This document shows positions 44,607 to 53,782 of a stretch of DNA of 64,000 nt, piece after piece. Source of the DNA: Eubacterium sp. UBA5416 (GTDB taxonomy: Bacteria; Bacillota; Clostridia; Lachnospirales; Lachnospiraceae); assembly GCA_002409525.1 (NCBI GenBank), contig DHNM01000033.1:28410-92409 (forward strand). The letters run 5' to 3'. Under the pieces are notes generated by a model. The model did no database searches. It worked only from the letters and a program-made list of their open reading frames with translations, and was not told where the DNA came from. Position 1 is the first letter of the stretch, and each line of letters starts with the position of its first letter. Position numbers and translations under genes: made by a program.

Positions 44607-45295
44607 AGACAATTATGGCTATTGGTGCACATATCGGTGATATGGAACTTACCTGCGGGGGTGCTCTGGCGACGTATTCTCTCAGAGGCTATCGTGTGAT
44701 TACGGTAGCTTTAACAGGGGGTGAGAGAGGGAATCCTCCAGAGCTTACAGTTAAAGAATACAGGAAACAGAAGGAAAGCGAGGCAAAAACGTTTGCTGAA
44801 ATGCTAAAAGGAAAAGCAATTATATTGCCATATTTGGATGGAGAGCTTCCAGACAATGAAGAAATTCGCTTTCAGGTGTGTGACCTGATACGAAAGTATA
44901 AACCGGAGGCGATTATGACGCACTGGAAGAACAGCATACATAAGGATCATGAACTGACTTATAAGATTGTAAAGGATGCTCAGTTTTATGCAGGCCTTCG
45001 TTCTATTGAGAGAGAAGACGACGCACATTTTGCAAAAGGGCCCTATTATGCACAGAACTGGGAAGATTCGGTTGACTTTAGACCGTATATCTATCTTGAA
45101 GTGAGCTCTGAAGGTTTTGAACTATGGCAAAAAGCGATCAGTTCTCACTGGTTTGCTGTGAACAGTCCGGATTTTTCTTACATGGAATATTATTCTCATC
45201 TTATACGCTGTAATGGATGTCTGTCGAGAAATGGCTACGCAGAAGCCTTTGATGTCGATGAAGAAAGTAAAAAAATGATCGTAAAGGAGTTCTAA
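44603..45295 (+). CDS. PIG-L/LmbE-family deacetylase
   Basis: A 230-aa zinc-dependent deacetylase. Metal ligands are in the AHIGDME motif (His10, Asp13; Glu15 nearby) and HKDH (His113, Asp115, His116). The first motif differs from the common AHPDDE by I and G at two positions. Family members deacetylate GlcNAc-containing small molecules (GlcNAc-PI, GlcNAc-malate, chitobiose). In this operon deacetylation of GlcNAc, MurNAc or the disaccharide is the likely role. No signal peptide, so intracellular. Confidence 0.85.
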   Translation: MKTIMAIGAHIGDMELTCGGALATYSLRGYRVITVALTGGERGNPPELTVKEYRKQKESEAKTFAEMLKGKAIILPYLDGELPDNEEIRFQVCDLIRKYKPEAIMTHWKNSIHKDHELTYKIVKDAQFYAGLRSIEREDDAHFAKGPYYAQNWEDSVDFRPYIYLEVSSEGFELWQKAISSHWFAVNSPDFSYMEYYSHLIRCNGCLSRNGYAEAFDVDEESKKMIVKEF

Positions 45296-45302
45296 TCGTT
45301 CA

Positions 45303-46442
45303 ATGGTAAAAAACGGAATTGACTGTATTGATCAATATGATCATGTATTTCGGGGAAAGAGACTGGGACTGATCACTTCCATATCGGGTGTGAATCAAAA
45401 ACTTCAATCGACAGTTGATATTCTGTCTGACAAGTATAACCTGACAGCTCTTTTTTCTCCGGAACACGGGGTAAGAGGAAATATCGGAGCTGGAGATATC
45501 GTGGAAAATGATATAGATCCATATACAGGTATACCAGTTTTAAGCCTGTATCGCAGAGAATCTAAACGTCTTACAAAGGAAATGCTGGAGATGGCAGACG
45601 CAATTGTCTATGACATCCAGGATATAGGGACCCGTTATTTTACATTTATTTCTACGCTTTATTATGCCATGCAGGAATGTGAGAAAAACCAAAAGGAATT
45701 CATAGTTTTTGACCGCCAAAATCCTCTCGGAGGCAAAGTAGAAGGAAATATACAAAATGAGCAGTTTGAAAGCTTTATAGGTGCATATCCGTTATGCATG
45801 CGTTACGGAATGACGATAGGAGAACTTGCAGATATGATCTATGACGAGCAAAATTATCATTTTCCTCTTACCATTATTTCCGTGGAAGGATGGAAACGTG
45901 ACATGATGTTTCCTGATACAGATAATATCTGGGTGATGCCAAGTCCCGGAATTCCCCGGTTTAATACAGCCCTTTTATATCCTGGGACTTGTCTGTTTGA
46001 AGGAACAAATCTTTCGGAGGGACGCGGAACCGCAGCACCCTTCGAAATAATTGGTGCTCCATATGTCGACGGATATAAATTCGCAAGATATATGAATCAG
46101 AAAAAATTGCCCGGAGTTATGTTTTCACCGGCTTATTTTGTGCCTTCCACTTCAAAATATCAAGGTGAAGAGTGTCAGGGGATTCATATTCATGTTACAG
46201 AGTTCGAACGGTATGAATCTGTGAAGACAGGTATTGTGCTGCTGGATGCGTTCAGAAATTGTTATTCAAAAGATTTTGGCTTTCTGAAACCACTGGAAGA
46301 AGGCGGAAAAAGGAGCATAGAATTATTATTTGGGAATGCTATGATCACGAATGAAACGGTAAGTCTTGGTGAGTTGCTGGAGACCATGGAACAGGACACT
46401 GATACATTTATAAAAAGAAAGGAAAAATATCAGAGGTATTAG
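45303..46442 (+). CDS. namZ: NamZ-type exo-beta-N-acetylmuramidase (DUF1343, GH171)
   Basis: A 379-aa protein with the DUF1343 hallmarks: FSPEHGVRG (Glu54, His55), YDIQDIGTRYFTF near 101, and EGRGTAAPFEIIGAP near 240. NamZ enzymes release terminal MurNAc from peptidoglycan fragments. Studied homologues are secreted. This one begins directly with the fold and has no signal peptide, implying it acts inside the cell on imported fragments. It is followed six bases later by nagZ. Confidence 0.88.
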   Translation: MVKNGIDCIDQYDHVFRGKRLGLITSISGVNQKLQSTVDILSDKYNLTALFSPEHGVRGNIGAGDIVENDIDPYTGIPVLSLYRRESKRLTKEMLEMADAIVYDIQDIGTRYFTFISTLYYAMQECEKNQKEFIVFDRQNPLGGKVEGNIQNEQFESFIGAYPLCMRYGMTIGELADMIYDEQNYHFPLTIISVEGWKRDMMFPDTDNIWVMPSPGIPRFNTALLYPGTCLFEGTNLSEGRGTAAPFEIIGAPYVDGYKFARYMNQKKLPGVMFSPAYFVPSTSKYQGEECQGIHIHVTEFERYESVKTGIVLLDAFRNCYSKDFGFLKPLEEGGKRSIELLFGNAMITNETVSLGELLETMEQDTDTFIKRKEKYQRY

Positions 46443-46447
46443 GGTAT

Positions 46448-47962
46448 ATGAGAGTAGAGACGATGACCTTACAGCAAAAAATCGGACAGATGTTTGTTGC
46501 AGGATTTCCCGGACGGAAACCCTCAGATGAATTCCTCAATCTGATCCATAGACGAAAACTCGGAAATGTCATACTGTTTCAACATAATATTGAGGGGAGA
46601 AAACAGACCCGGAATCTTAACAAGAATTTGCAAAAGGAGATTACGAATGCGACTGAAATCATGCCTTTCATAACGGTCGACGAGGAAGGCGGCGTCGTGT
46701 CCAGACTTCCGTCTGGCAGCGTGGCAATGCCTTCAGCCATGGCATTTTCCGAGATAGGGGATCCCCGACTCGTCTATCAGGGCGCACGTATTACGGCAGA
46801 AGAGTTAAGAAATCTGGGGTTTAACTTTAATCTGGCACCGGTTTTAGATATCAATAGTAATCCACAGAACCCGGTAATTGGAGTTAGAAGTTATGGTGAG
46901 GATCCGCTGATGGTAAGCAGATATGCAAAAATGGCGGTACAGGGATATCTTGACGGCGGAATTCTATGCTCAGGGAAACATTTTCCGGGGCATGGCGACA
47001 CCTCTATCGATTCACACTTGTCTCTGCCCTTAGTTCATACATCGTACGAGGAACTGGATGAAAGAGAGCTGGTTCCATTTCGAAATTTGATCAGGGATGG
47101 AATTCCTGCGCTTACGATCGCTCACATCTTAGTTCCCGCATTAGAGCCAGAAGGGATTCCCTGCACGTTATCAAAAAGGGTAATACAGGGATTGCTGCGG
47201 GAGAAACTGAGATTCCAGGGGCTCATTATTTCTGACTGCATGGAGATGAATGCGATGAAAGAATATTATGGGGTGGAGGCCGGAGTCGCTGCATCGATTG
47301 CAGCAGGTGTTGATCTGATATTTATCTCGCATACTCCGGCACTTGTAGAAACTTCGATGAGGGAAGTTACGAATGCACTGAAAGATGGACGATTGTCGAT
47401 GGAGCGGATCGATGATGCGGTTTCACGTATCCTAATATTGAAGGAAAAACTTTCAAGAATGTTGAAAAAACATCAGAATGAAAGCTATGAGGAAAAAGAA
47501 CATCTCATATTTGCGGATCAGGTACTTGAGAGAACAATTACTTCACAGATGTCTCATAAGTTTCAATTGGGTTCTTATCCGATTTTTGTCGGTGTAAAGC
47601 CCTCCAGAACGACAATTGTATCAGATATGGTCGAAGGTGAATTCGATTTCTCGCATGAAATGCAGAAAACTTTTGGTGGTTCTGCGGTCTGCATATCGGA
47701 TGATCCCGACAATCAGGAGATAAGAAACGTCTTGCATCTGGCTGAAGGTAAGTCCTCTGTTATATTGGGAACATTGAATGGGCACCTTCATGAGGGACAA
47801 AGAAAAATGATTCGTGCAGTGAAAAGCTGTAAAATCCCGTCTGCTTTCGTGGCGCTGAGAAATCCATACGATCTGAAAGTTTCAGGAGAGGATAGTTTTG
47901 GAGTTGTATTATATGAGTATTCTCCGAGGATACTTGAGAAACTTAAATTTTGTTTTGAATAA
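46448..47962 (+). CDS. nagZ: GH3 beta-N-acetylglucosaminidase
   Basis: A 504-aa GH3 enzyme. KHFPGHGDTSIDSH (177-190) holds the NagZ-type Asp188/His190 general acid-base dyad, and LIISDCMEM contains the nucleophile Asp263. It removes GlcNAc from GlcNAc-MurNAc units. A C-terminal domain of about 150 residues follows the TIM barrel, as in Bacillus-type NagZ. No signal peptide is present, so it probably works in the cytoplasm with NamZ. Last gene of the operon, followed by a strong terminator. Confidence 0.92.
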   Translation: MRVETMTLQQKIGQMFVAGFPGRKPSDEFLNLIHRRKLGNVILFQHNIEGRKQTRNLNKNLQKEITNATEIMPFITVDEEGGVVSRLPSGSVAMPSAMAFSEIGDPRLVYQGARITAEELRNLGFNFNLAPVLDINSNPQNPVIGVRSYGEDPLMVSRYAKMAVQGYLDGGILCSGKHFPGHGDTSIDSHLSLPLVHTSYEELDERELVPFRNLIRDGIPALTIAHILVPALEPEGIPCTLSKRVIQGLLREKLRFQGLIISDCMEMNAMKEYYGVEAGVAASIAAGVDLIFISHTPALVETSMREVTNALKDGRLSMERIDDAVSRILILKEKLSRMLKKHQNESYEEKEHLIFADQVLERTITSQMSHKFQLGSYPIFVGVKPSRTTIVSDMVEGEFDFSHEMQKTFGGSAVCISDDPDNQEIRNVLHLAEGKSSVILGTLNGHLHEGQRKMIRAVKSCKIPSAFVALRNPYDLKVSGEDSFGVVLYEYSPRILEKLKFCFE

Positions 47963-48023
47963 TTAAAAAAAATCCAATTACATCTGGCAACACAGAAAGT
48001 TTGACGCCCTCATATCTGTTTCT

Positions 48024-48070
48024 AAAAAGATCCGAAGAACATCTGTAATCAACGTTCTTCGGATTTTTTA
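48024..48070. terminator. Strong bidirectional terminator
   Basis: An 11-bp perfect core stem (48030-48040 with 48054-48064), extended by A/T pairs on both sides, with T-runs in both directions. It ends the MurNAc operon and, on the other strand, the convergent tandem-repeat gene. Confidence 0.88.
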
Positions 48071-48072
48071 CT

Positions 48073-49100
48073 TTATTCATCGATTGTGTTGATATCTATG
48101 TATCCTTTCTGCAGCCTTTCATCAATATCTATCCCCGTTTTGGTAGAAGAATCCCCGGACTGTTTTACTACTGTTGTTTCTAATACAAGGTCATAGTTAT
48201 GGAATTTGAGTTTTCCCGTCCCTTCATTTCCCATAGAATCTGTCCAGTTAAATTCGACGATACCATTTGAGAATTTTCCGGTGATATCTTCAGCTTTGAT
48301 AGGCTCAAAATAGGATGACTTTGTTTCAAATGAAAAAGTTACATTATCTCCATCTACTTTTTCCAGATTTACAGTTAAATCATAATAATCATCTTTGTGT
48401 TTATCATAATACTGCCACATACCCAGATAATCATTTGTTAGATCTTCAATTAAATCATCATCATTCCCAGAGCCATCATCACCTTTCCTTAGCAGCTTCT
48501 GTCCATGATAACCGGCCAGAGTTATAGGATCTTCAGAAGAAGTCTCTTCAGCGGTATATAATCGAAGCTCGTCTTTGTAAAATTTCAGTGTTCCGATTCC
48601 TGTATTTTTTCTGTCATCAGCCCATTCAAAGTTAATCATACCGTCGGAAAACGTCCCGGTTATCTGGCATTATCGAGACGTGATGAAGCAAGAAATACCT
48701 GACCGATTGAAAATGTTACCTGATCACCATTAATTTTATCAATTGTTACTGAAATATCGTTATGGTTTTCTCCCTCATCGTTCAAATCCTGATGATGCCA
48801 GACTCCAAGATAATCCTGTGTCAATTCGTCAATCATCTCATTTTTTCCTTTTAGTCTATCTAAGGGGTTATTCTCTCCTTCTGAAGATGATGCAGAATCT
48901 TTATGGGCTGCATTATTTTCAGGTAAAACGAGTTTGTTTGAGGTTGAAGTTTGTTCTAAATCATCTTTTGACAAGGTGTTTTCATTTTTTGCTTCAGCTA
49001 AATCGCTGTTTTGCTTGTGCAGGTATATTCCGCCTGCAATTCCTACGCATGCTATGACAAGAGCTGCCAGAGTAATACCTGCTTTTTGTGTCCGTTTCAT
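48073..49100 (-). pseudogene. Membrane-anchored tandem-repeat surface protein, split by one frameshift
   Basis: Reads as two frames, 49100-48660 (146 aa) and 48639-48073 (188 aa). The first has a basic start, one TM/signal anchor (about residues 8-27), an acidic linker, then a domain beginning IDELTQDYLGVW. The second frame ends the same domain and holds a complete second copy (IEDLTNDYLGMW ... DITGKFSNG). Inserting one base near 48667 restores ITGTFSDG and joins both into one protein of about 342 aa with two roughly 100-residue repeats. It is a recent frameshift or a sequence error. Likely extracellular. Family unknown. Confidence 0.7.
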
Positions 49101-49290
49101 TACATTCTGCCTCCTTTTTTCTGATCTGATTTCATTAACTATGTAATATAAAAGAAAATAATTCTTCTTTTATCTCTATCATAACGGAATATACCCTCTA
49201 TTACAATAGATATGAGAAAAAAGATAGGAGATTCGCAGATTTTTCGAAAAATTATCAAACGAGGAATCTGTCCATTCCGCCTGGCTTCCT

Positions 49291-51075
49291 TTAATCTTTT
49301 CTTTCCAGATATCTCCATATCGTAGTTCTGCTGATTCCCAGTTGTTTTGCGGCTGCGGTTCGGTTGCCGTCATGGTCTGCAATGGCCTGGAGTACAACAG
49401 TTTTAATGATGTCGTCTAACTTCCTATTCTTGGTATCAAATGGAAATGCCTTGGGGAGACTATGTTGAAGCGATCTTTCCCTGGCTAATATTTCCGCTGT
49501 TAGAGTGCTCTGTATATAGGTTGAAGAAGTCTGGGAAGAAAGTGCTTCCAGAACGTGCTTAAACTGGGTGTTATTCGTGGGCCAGTCATATTGGCACAAC
49601 ATTTCGATGGCATGCGGTTCAAAACCTGAGATTTGTTTACCTGTCTTGATGTTCAGGTTTGCGAGATAAAGGCTTGCAAGAGAAGGAATCTCGTCAGAAC
49701 GACTGCGCAATGTCGGCAGATTTAACATCTGGCAGCCCAGTCTGGAACAAAAATGACGGGCAGTCTCAGAGAGAAGTTCATCTTTATAACAGACACAAGA
49801 GAAGATCAGACGTACCCGATGGGAAAGATCTGTCTCAGTAATTGCATCCATCAGTTTTAGTAAACATGATTCAGGTATCAGTTCAAAATTTTGAAAATAA
49901 ATGGTATTCCCTGTCTCAACCAAAGGCGAATTATAATGCCCGAGAAAGAAGTCCCAGCTCTTTTCGTCCATGAGTTCGCAGTTCACAAGGACAAAGGGCT
50001 TATTTGAAAGAGAACTATGTAGATAAAGAAAACGGGCGATCTGCTCTTTTCCGGTTCCCGGTTCCCCTTGAATCATGATTGGCTGCATGACAGTAGACAG
50101 GGCTCTGATTTCGGATGACATTGTTCCCATGGCACCACTGATGTTATAGAAACTGTGTTTGAAGGAATACTCACATTCTTCTCTGCTCATGAAACGCATA
50201 CCGCTCCAGTGGGAGCGAATCGGAATGCGGGAAGGAACACAGTAAAAAAGAAAATAGCTGTCTTCGTGATCCTGAAGTATCTGTGCAGTTACAGAATACA
50301 GATAATCGCTGTCTGTCTGGTAAAACTTCACTGTTCCGGAGTCTGGAATCTCCCTTTGGTGTTTCCGCAGAGAGTCACTCAGATCCCGGGATAAATTGGA
50401 ACAGTTCGTATAAACAATCGTTCCATCCAAAGCCTGCAAGATCACATTGGCACTTTGATCATATGTGAGACTCCGAAGAATCTTGTTTTCTCTTGAAAGA
50501 GCGCGGAACTGAGAGCTGATTTCAACAGCCTGTTTGATTGCAGTATGAAGACTTTCGATCCCTGAGGTAATTAAAAGAGCGTTTAGATCCATTTTTCTCG
50601 CAACCGTGTGGGTCACCATGTCACAGATCACCATACTGCATCCTTCTCTTTTGAGACAGTTCAGTGTTGCGTAAACCTCATTAGAATGATGGATTGTCAC
50701 GATTTCAAGTTTGCTGCCGAGCAAATCGCAGAGTGTATGGGCCGGTTCGGTAATGCCCGGAAACCCTACGATTGCATAATGACTGGAGTAGTTTTCAGCT
50801 AACTTCATGGTGCGAAGGACATCATAGACAGATAAATTGATTTCAACAACCGGAAGAGTACTCACCTGGCGTATCAGTGATGCCGTGCCACCGCGGGAGA
50901 TAATACAGTCATAGGTATCAGGGGGAATGCGCTTTACAATAGAAGCACCATCTTCAAGATCACCGGTATAGATATCCAGTTTTAGATCCGGAAAGGCCTG
51001 TGCAGCCTGTTTCATAGTGGTATGCAGCCCTTCATAAGGAGCGATTCCCAGAATGCGTATATTAGTTTTGCCCAT
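49291..51075 (-). CDS. PrpR-N/AAA/Fis regulator lacking the GAFTGA loop
   Basis: A 594-aa regulator. Residues about 1-190 are a PrpR_N-type sensor, a PAS-like segment follows (about 205-300), then a shortened AAA domain with Walker A GEPGTGKEQ, and a C-terminal Fis helix-turn-helix (GNRTAAAKQLGISRTTIWR). The sigma-54-contacting GAFTGA loop is missing and Walker B is changed (IYFQNFE in place of LFLDE). It probably regulates without sigma-54, as TyrR does. It is divergent from the acid-sugar operon and likely controls it. ATG 51075 is kept, although its ribosome site is weak. Confidence 0.85.
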   Translation of the reverse strand: MGKTNIRILGIAPYEGLHTTMKQAAQAFPDLKLDIYTGDLEDGASIVKRIPPDTYDCIISRGGTASLIRQVSTLPVVEINLSVYDVLRTMKLAENYSSHYAIVGFPGITEPAHTLCDLLGSKLEIVTIHHSNEVYATLNCLKREGCSMVICDMVTHTVARKMDLNALLITSGIESLHTAIKQAVEISSQFRALSRENKILRSLTYDQSANVILQALDGTIVYTNCSNLSRDLSDSLRKHQREIPDSGTVKFYQTDSDYLYSVTAQILQDHEDSYFLFYCVPSRIPIRSHWSGMRFMSREECEYSFKHSFYNISGAMGTMSSEIRALSTVMQPIMIQGEPGTGKEQIARFLYLHSSLSNKPFVLVNCELMDEKSWDFFLGHYNSPLVETGNTIYFQNFELIPESCLLKLMDAITETDLSHRVRLIFSCVCYKDELLSETARHFCSRLGCQMLNLPTLRSRSDEIPSLASLYLANLNIKTGKQISGFEPHAIEMLCQYDWPTNNTQFKHVLEALSSQTSSTYIQSTLTAEILARERSLQHSLPKAFPFDTKNRKLDDIIKTVVLQAIADHDGNRTAAAKQLGISRTTIWRYLERKD

Positions 51076-51104
51076 TATTTACATCTCCGTTTCTATTTGT
51101 AACG

Positions 51105-51133
51105 ATTATATCATATACATGTGCCCTTGTCAC
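51105..51133 (-). promoter_or_regulatory. Promoter of the PrpR-like regulator gene
   Basis: On the minus strand GTGACA (51133-51128), a 17-base spacer and a perfect TATAAT (51110-51105), 30 bp before the start codon. This is a standard sigma-A promoter and not a -24/-12 sigma-54 type. Confidence 0.65.
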
Positions 51134-51150
51134 TTAATGCGTTAAAAAAA

Positions 51151-51239
51151 GAAACGAAATAAAAGGTAATATTATGGAACGTTTCATATTTAAACCAATT
51201 TATCACTGTTTGTTAATGCAAAAGTAACGAAACTATGAA
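51151..51239. promoter_or_regulatory. Repeated AACGAAA-type motifs in the acid-sugar control region
   Basis: GAAACG at 51151-51156 and CGTTTC at 51180-51185 form an inverted pair. Related copies (GTAACGAAAC) occur at 51225-51234 and around 51088-51104. They are candidate binding sites for the PrpR-like protein. A weak promoter (TTGTTA 51210, TATGAA 51234) could drive the operon. Confidence 0.35.
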
Positions 51240-51329
51240 ATACTTATCAAGAAAGAAGCATTAGTTAAAAATAATATTTCAAACTCTGTTCTTGACTGAC
51301 GGAGAATTGGAAAAGAGAGGAATAATTGT

Positions 51330-52595
51330 ATGACATTTCTTCTGATTATTGCGGATGATTTCACAGGGGCACTGGATACTGGTGTACAGTTTTCCGCTCA
51401 TGGAGTTCAGACACAGGTAGTCGTGGGTGCGGATATAGATTTATATGATTATCAGGCGAGTGTGCTAGTTGTGGACACGGAGACACGTCATCTACCTGCT
51501 TCCGAAGCCTATCGGATCGTTGCACGGCTGACCAGACTTGCCATATCCGCCAAAGTCCAATATATTTATAAGAAAACAGATTCGGCACTCCGTGGAAATA
51601 TTGGTGCGGAGCTTGCAGCGGTACTCGAAGGAAGCGAATCCAGACGAATCGCTTTTCAGCCGGCATTTCCGCAGACGGGACGTACAACAATTGCGGGCAT
51701 ACAATGTGTAGATGGTATTCCTGTGACAGAGAGTCCTTTCGGTAAAGACCCTTTCGATCCGGTTAAGCATTCGGTTGTTGTTGATTTGATTGCTGAGCAG
51801 ACGGATATTTCTGCAAGATGCTATCCGCCATTAAAAGAAAACCAGAGCGTACCAGATGACGGTGGTATCCTGGTGTTTGACGCCGAAACATTTGATGACT
51901 TGTATCAGACAGGCTGCGAGCTTGTAAGGAAAGGAGACTTTCATATCATGGCAGGCTGTGCCGGATTTGCAGCGGTTCTGCCCGAACTGCTGGATATACC
52001 GACAGGGAATTCACCGGAGATTCCCATATTGGATCCCAGACTTCTGGTCATCTGTGGAAGCGTTAATCCTATTACCCAAAGACAGCTGGATATAGCCGGA
52101 GGGCAGGGATTTGAGCGCCTTCAGCTTCTTCCGGAACAGAAATTAGATCCGGGATACTGGGATAGTTATGACAGCAGGATACAGATGAATTATATTATGA
52201 ATCTGCTGGACGATGAACCTTACTGTATCATCGAGACAAATGATCCGTATGACAGTGAGTCATCCATAGATTATGCATCTGATCATGGCATCAGCAGGGA
52301 AACCATGCGCATCCAGATTGCTGAAAGTCTTGGTAAGGTTCTTGATATCATTTTAAACGAGGGTTATCAGGGAACTCTTCTGGTGACCGGTGGTGATACA
52401 CTGTTGCAATGTATGAACTGCATTGGTGTCAAGGAACTGGAACCCGTCTGTGAATTGAAAGAGGGTGTTGTTCTTGCCGGATTTACGTATCATGGCGCGA
52501 AACGATACCTTATCAGTAAATCGGGGGGCTTTGGCGATGAGATGCTTTTAATTGATATTGCAGTATTTCTTGCAAGACAGGAAAGGAGAAGATGA
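51330..52595 (+). CDS. Four-carbon acid-sugar kinase (DUF1537/OtnK-DtnK family)
   Basis: A 421-aa protein with the DUF1537 layout: an N-terminal substrate domain opening with IIADDFTGALDTGVQF and YIYKKTDSALRGNIGAE near 72, and a C-terminal ATP domain with LLVTGGDT and the KSGGFGDEMLL end. Family members phosphorylate threonate, erythronate and related acid sugars, usually with a PdxA2 or class II aldolase partner. PdxA2 is encoded in this operon. GAGAGGAAT precedes the ATG. It is the first gene after the control region. Confidence 0.9.
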   Translation: MTFLLIIADDFTGALDTGVQFSAHGVQTQVVVGADIDLYDYQASVLVVDTETRHLPASEAYRIVARLTRLAISAKVQYIYKKTDSALRGNIGAELAAVLEGSESRRIAFQPAFPQTGRTTIAGIQCVDGIPVTESPFGKDPFDPVKHSVVVDLIAEQTDISARCYPPLKENQSVPDDGGILVFDAETFDDLYQTGCELVRKGDFHIMAGCAGFAAVLPELLDIPTGNSPEIPILDPRLLVICGSVNPITQRQLDIAGGQGFERLQLLPEQKLDPGYWDSYDSRIQMNYIMNLLDDEPYCIIETNDPYDSESSIDYASDHGISRETMRIQIAESLGKVLDIILNEGYQGTLLVTGGDTLLQCMNCIGVKELEPVCELKEGVVLAGFTYHGAKRYLISKSGGFGDEMLLIDIAVFLARQERRR

Positions 52596-52596
52596 C

Positions 52597-53757
52597 ATGA
52601 CATATAAGAAACTTCCGGGTCTTACCTGGGATGGAACCATTTATGAAAATGAAGAAATGGGGACTTTTGAGGCCCTGCTCCCAACCGGCGGCTATTCTAC
52701 GGCACATGCGCCCGCTTTGCTGGAGCTGCCTGACAGGGACATGCTTTGCTGCTGGTTTGCGGGGACATATGAGGGAAATGCCGATACCCACATCATCTGT
52801 TCGATACTTCCGAAGGATCAGGACAGATGGCTTGCTCCGGTGGATATTTCAGGCGATCCGAATCGAAGCGAACAGAATCCGTCTCTGTTTTATGGACCGG
52901 ATCATGCGGTCTGGGCAATGTACACGGCTCAGCTTGGCCGACAGGAAGGCAAAGATAACATGCAGTATACTGCTGTTGTGCGGTGCCAGAAGAGTAAAGA
53001 CAATGGAAGAACCTGGGGACCTTATGAGAACGTATTTCCCGAGGAAGGGACGTTCTGCCGACAGCCGATTCAAGTGCTCTCGAATGGCAGGTGGATCTTT
53101 GCCAACTGGCTGTGCAGCGATTCTGCCGATGGACTGTCCGGCGACCCCACAGCATTTCGAATTTCCGATGATCAGGGAAAAACATGGCATATGGTGATGA
53201 TGCCCAAAAGTCATGGCCATGTCCATGCAAATGTTATAGAACTTGAGCCGGGTCATCTGGCTGCATTTATGCGAAACCGCGAGGCAATCTGTATTCACAG
53301 AAGTGAGTCGTTTGACTGGGGTGAAACCTGGAGTAAACCGGAACCAACGCCACTTCCGAACAATAATTCCAGCATCAGTGCACTGAAATTGCAGAGTGGG
53401 CGGATTGCCATTGCCTATAATCCGACAAAAACTCCGAACCCGGTTCCGGGAAAAGCCGCATGGCCCGGGCTTCGGTGCCCGGTGGCAGTCGCTTTGTCTG
53501 AAGACGGCGGGCAGACATTCCCCATAATCCGTCTGATGGAGCGCGGAGAAGGGTTCGTCGGTGAGGAAAACCAGGTGAATAATAAACAATATGAATATCC
53601 ATATCTCATGCAGGGATGCGACGGAATGCTGCATCTGGCATATGCCGCCAAGACAAGGCAGGGAGTCAAATACGTTCGTTTCAGTGAACAGGATATTCTT
53701 GGTAAGAAACGCGAGCGGGTAAGCGTCTACAATCCGACATCCGCTCAGAAATCATAA
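52597..53757 (+). CDS. BNR/Asp-box (sialidase-like) beta-propeller protein
   Basis: A 386-aa protein with four Asp-box repeats: SKDNGRTW near 133, SDDQGKTW near 189, SFDWGETW near 238 and SEDGGQTF near 301. It fits the BNR_2 sialidase-like family. No signal peptide is seen with the chosen start (ATG 52597, AAAGGAG site), so it should be cytoplasmic, unlike typical sialidases. It follows the kinase stop by one base. It may hydrolyse a small glycoside or lactone, or bind a sugar acid. Sialidase activity is not assumed. Confidence 0.78.
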   Translation: MTYKKLPGLTWDGTIYENEEMGTFEALLPTGGYSTAHAPALLELPDRDMLCCWFAGTYEGNADTHIICSILPKDQDRWLAPVDISGDPNRSEQNPSLFYGPDHAVWAMYTAQLGRQEGKDNMQYTAVVRCQKSKDNGRTWGPYENVFPEEGTFCRQPIQVLSNGRWIFANWLCSDSADGLSGDPTAFRISDDQGKTWHMVMMPKSHGHVHANVIELEPGHLAAFMRNREAICIHRSESFDWGETWSKPEPTPLPNNNSSISALKLQSGRIAIAYNPTKTPNPVPGKAAWPGLRCPVAVALSEDGGQTFPIIRLMERGEGFVGEENQVNNKQYEYPYLMQGCDGMLHLAYAAKTRQGVKYVRFSEQDILGKKRERVSVYNPTSAQKS

Positions 53758-53782
53758 CAATATACAAAGGAGGTTTTTTTCT

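Noticed and set aside
52849..53634. 261-codon minus-strand ORF inside the BNR gene
   Set aside because: It is antisense to clear Asp-box repeats in the plus-strand protein, and no family resemblance or ribosome site was seen.
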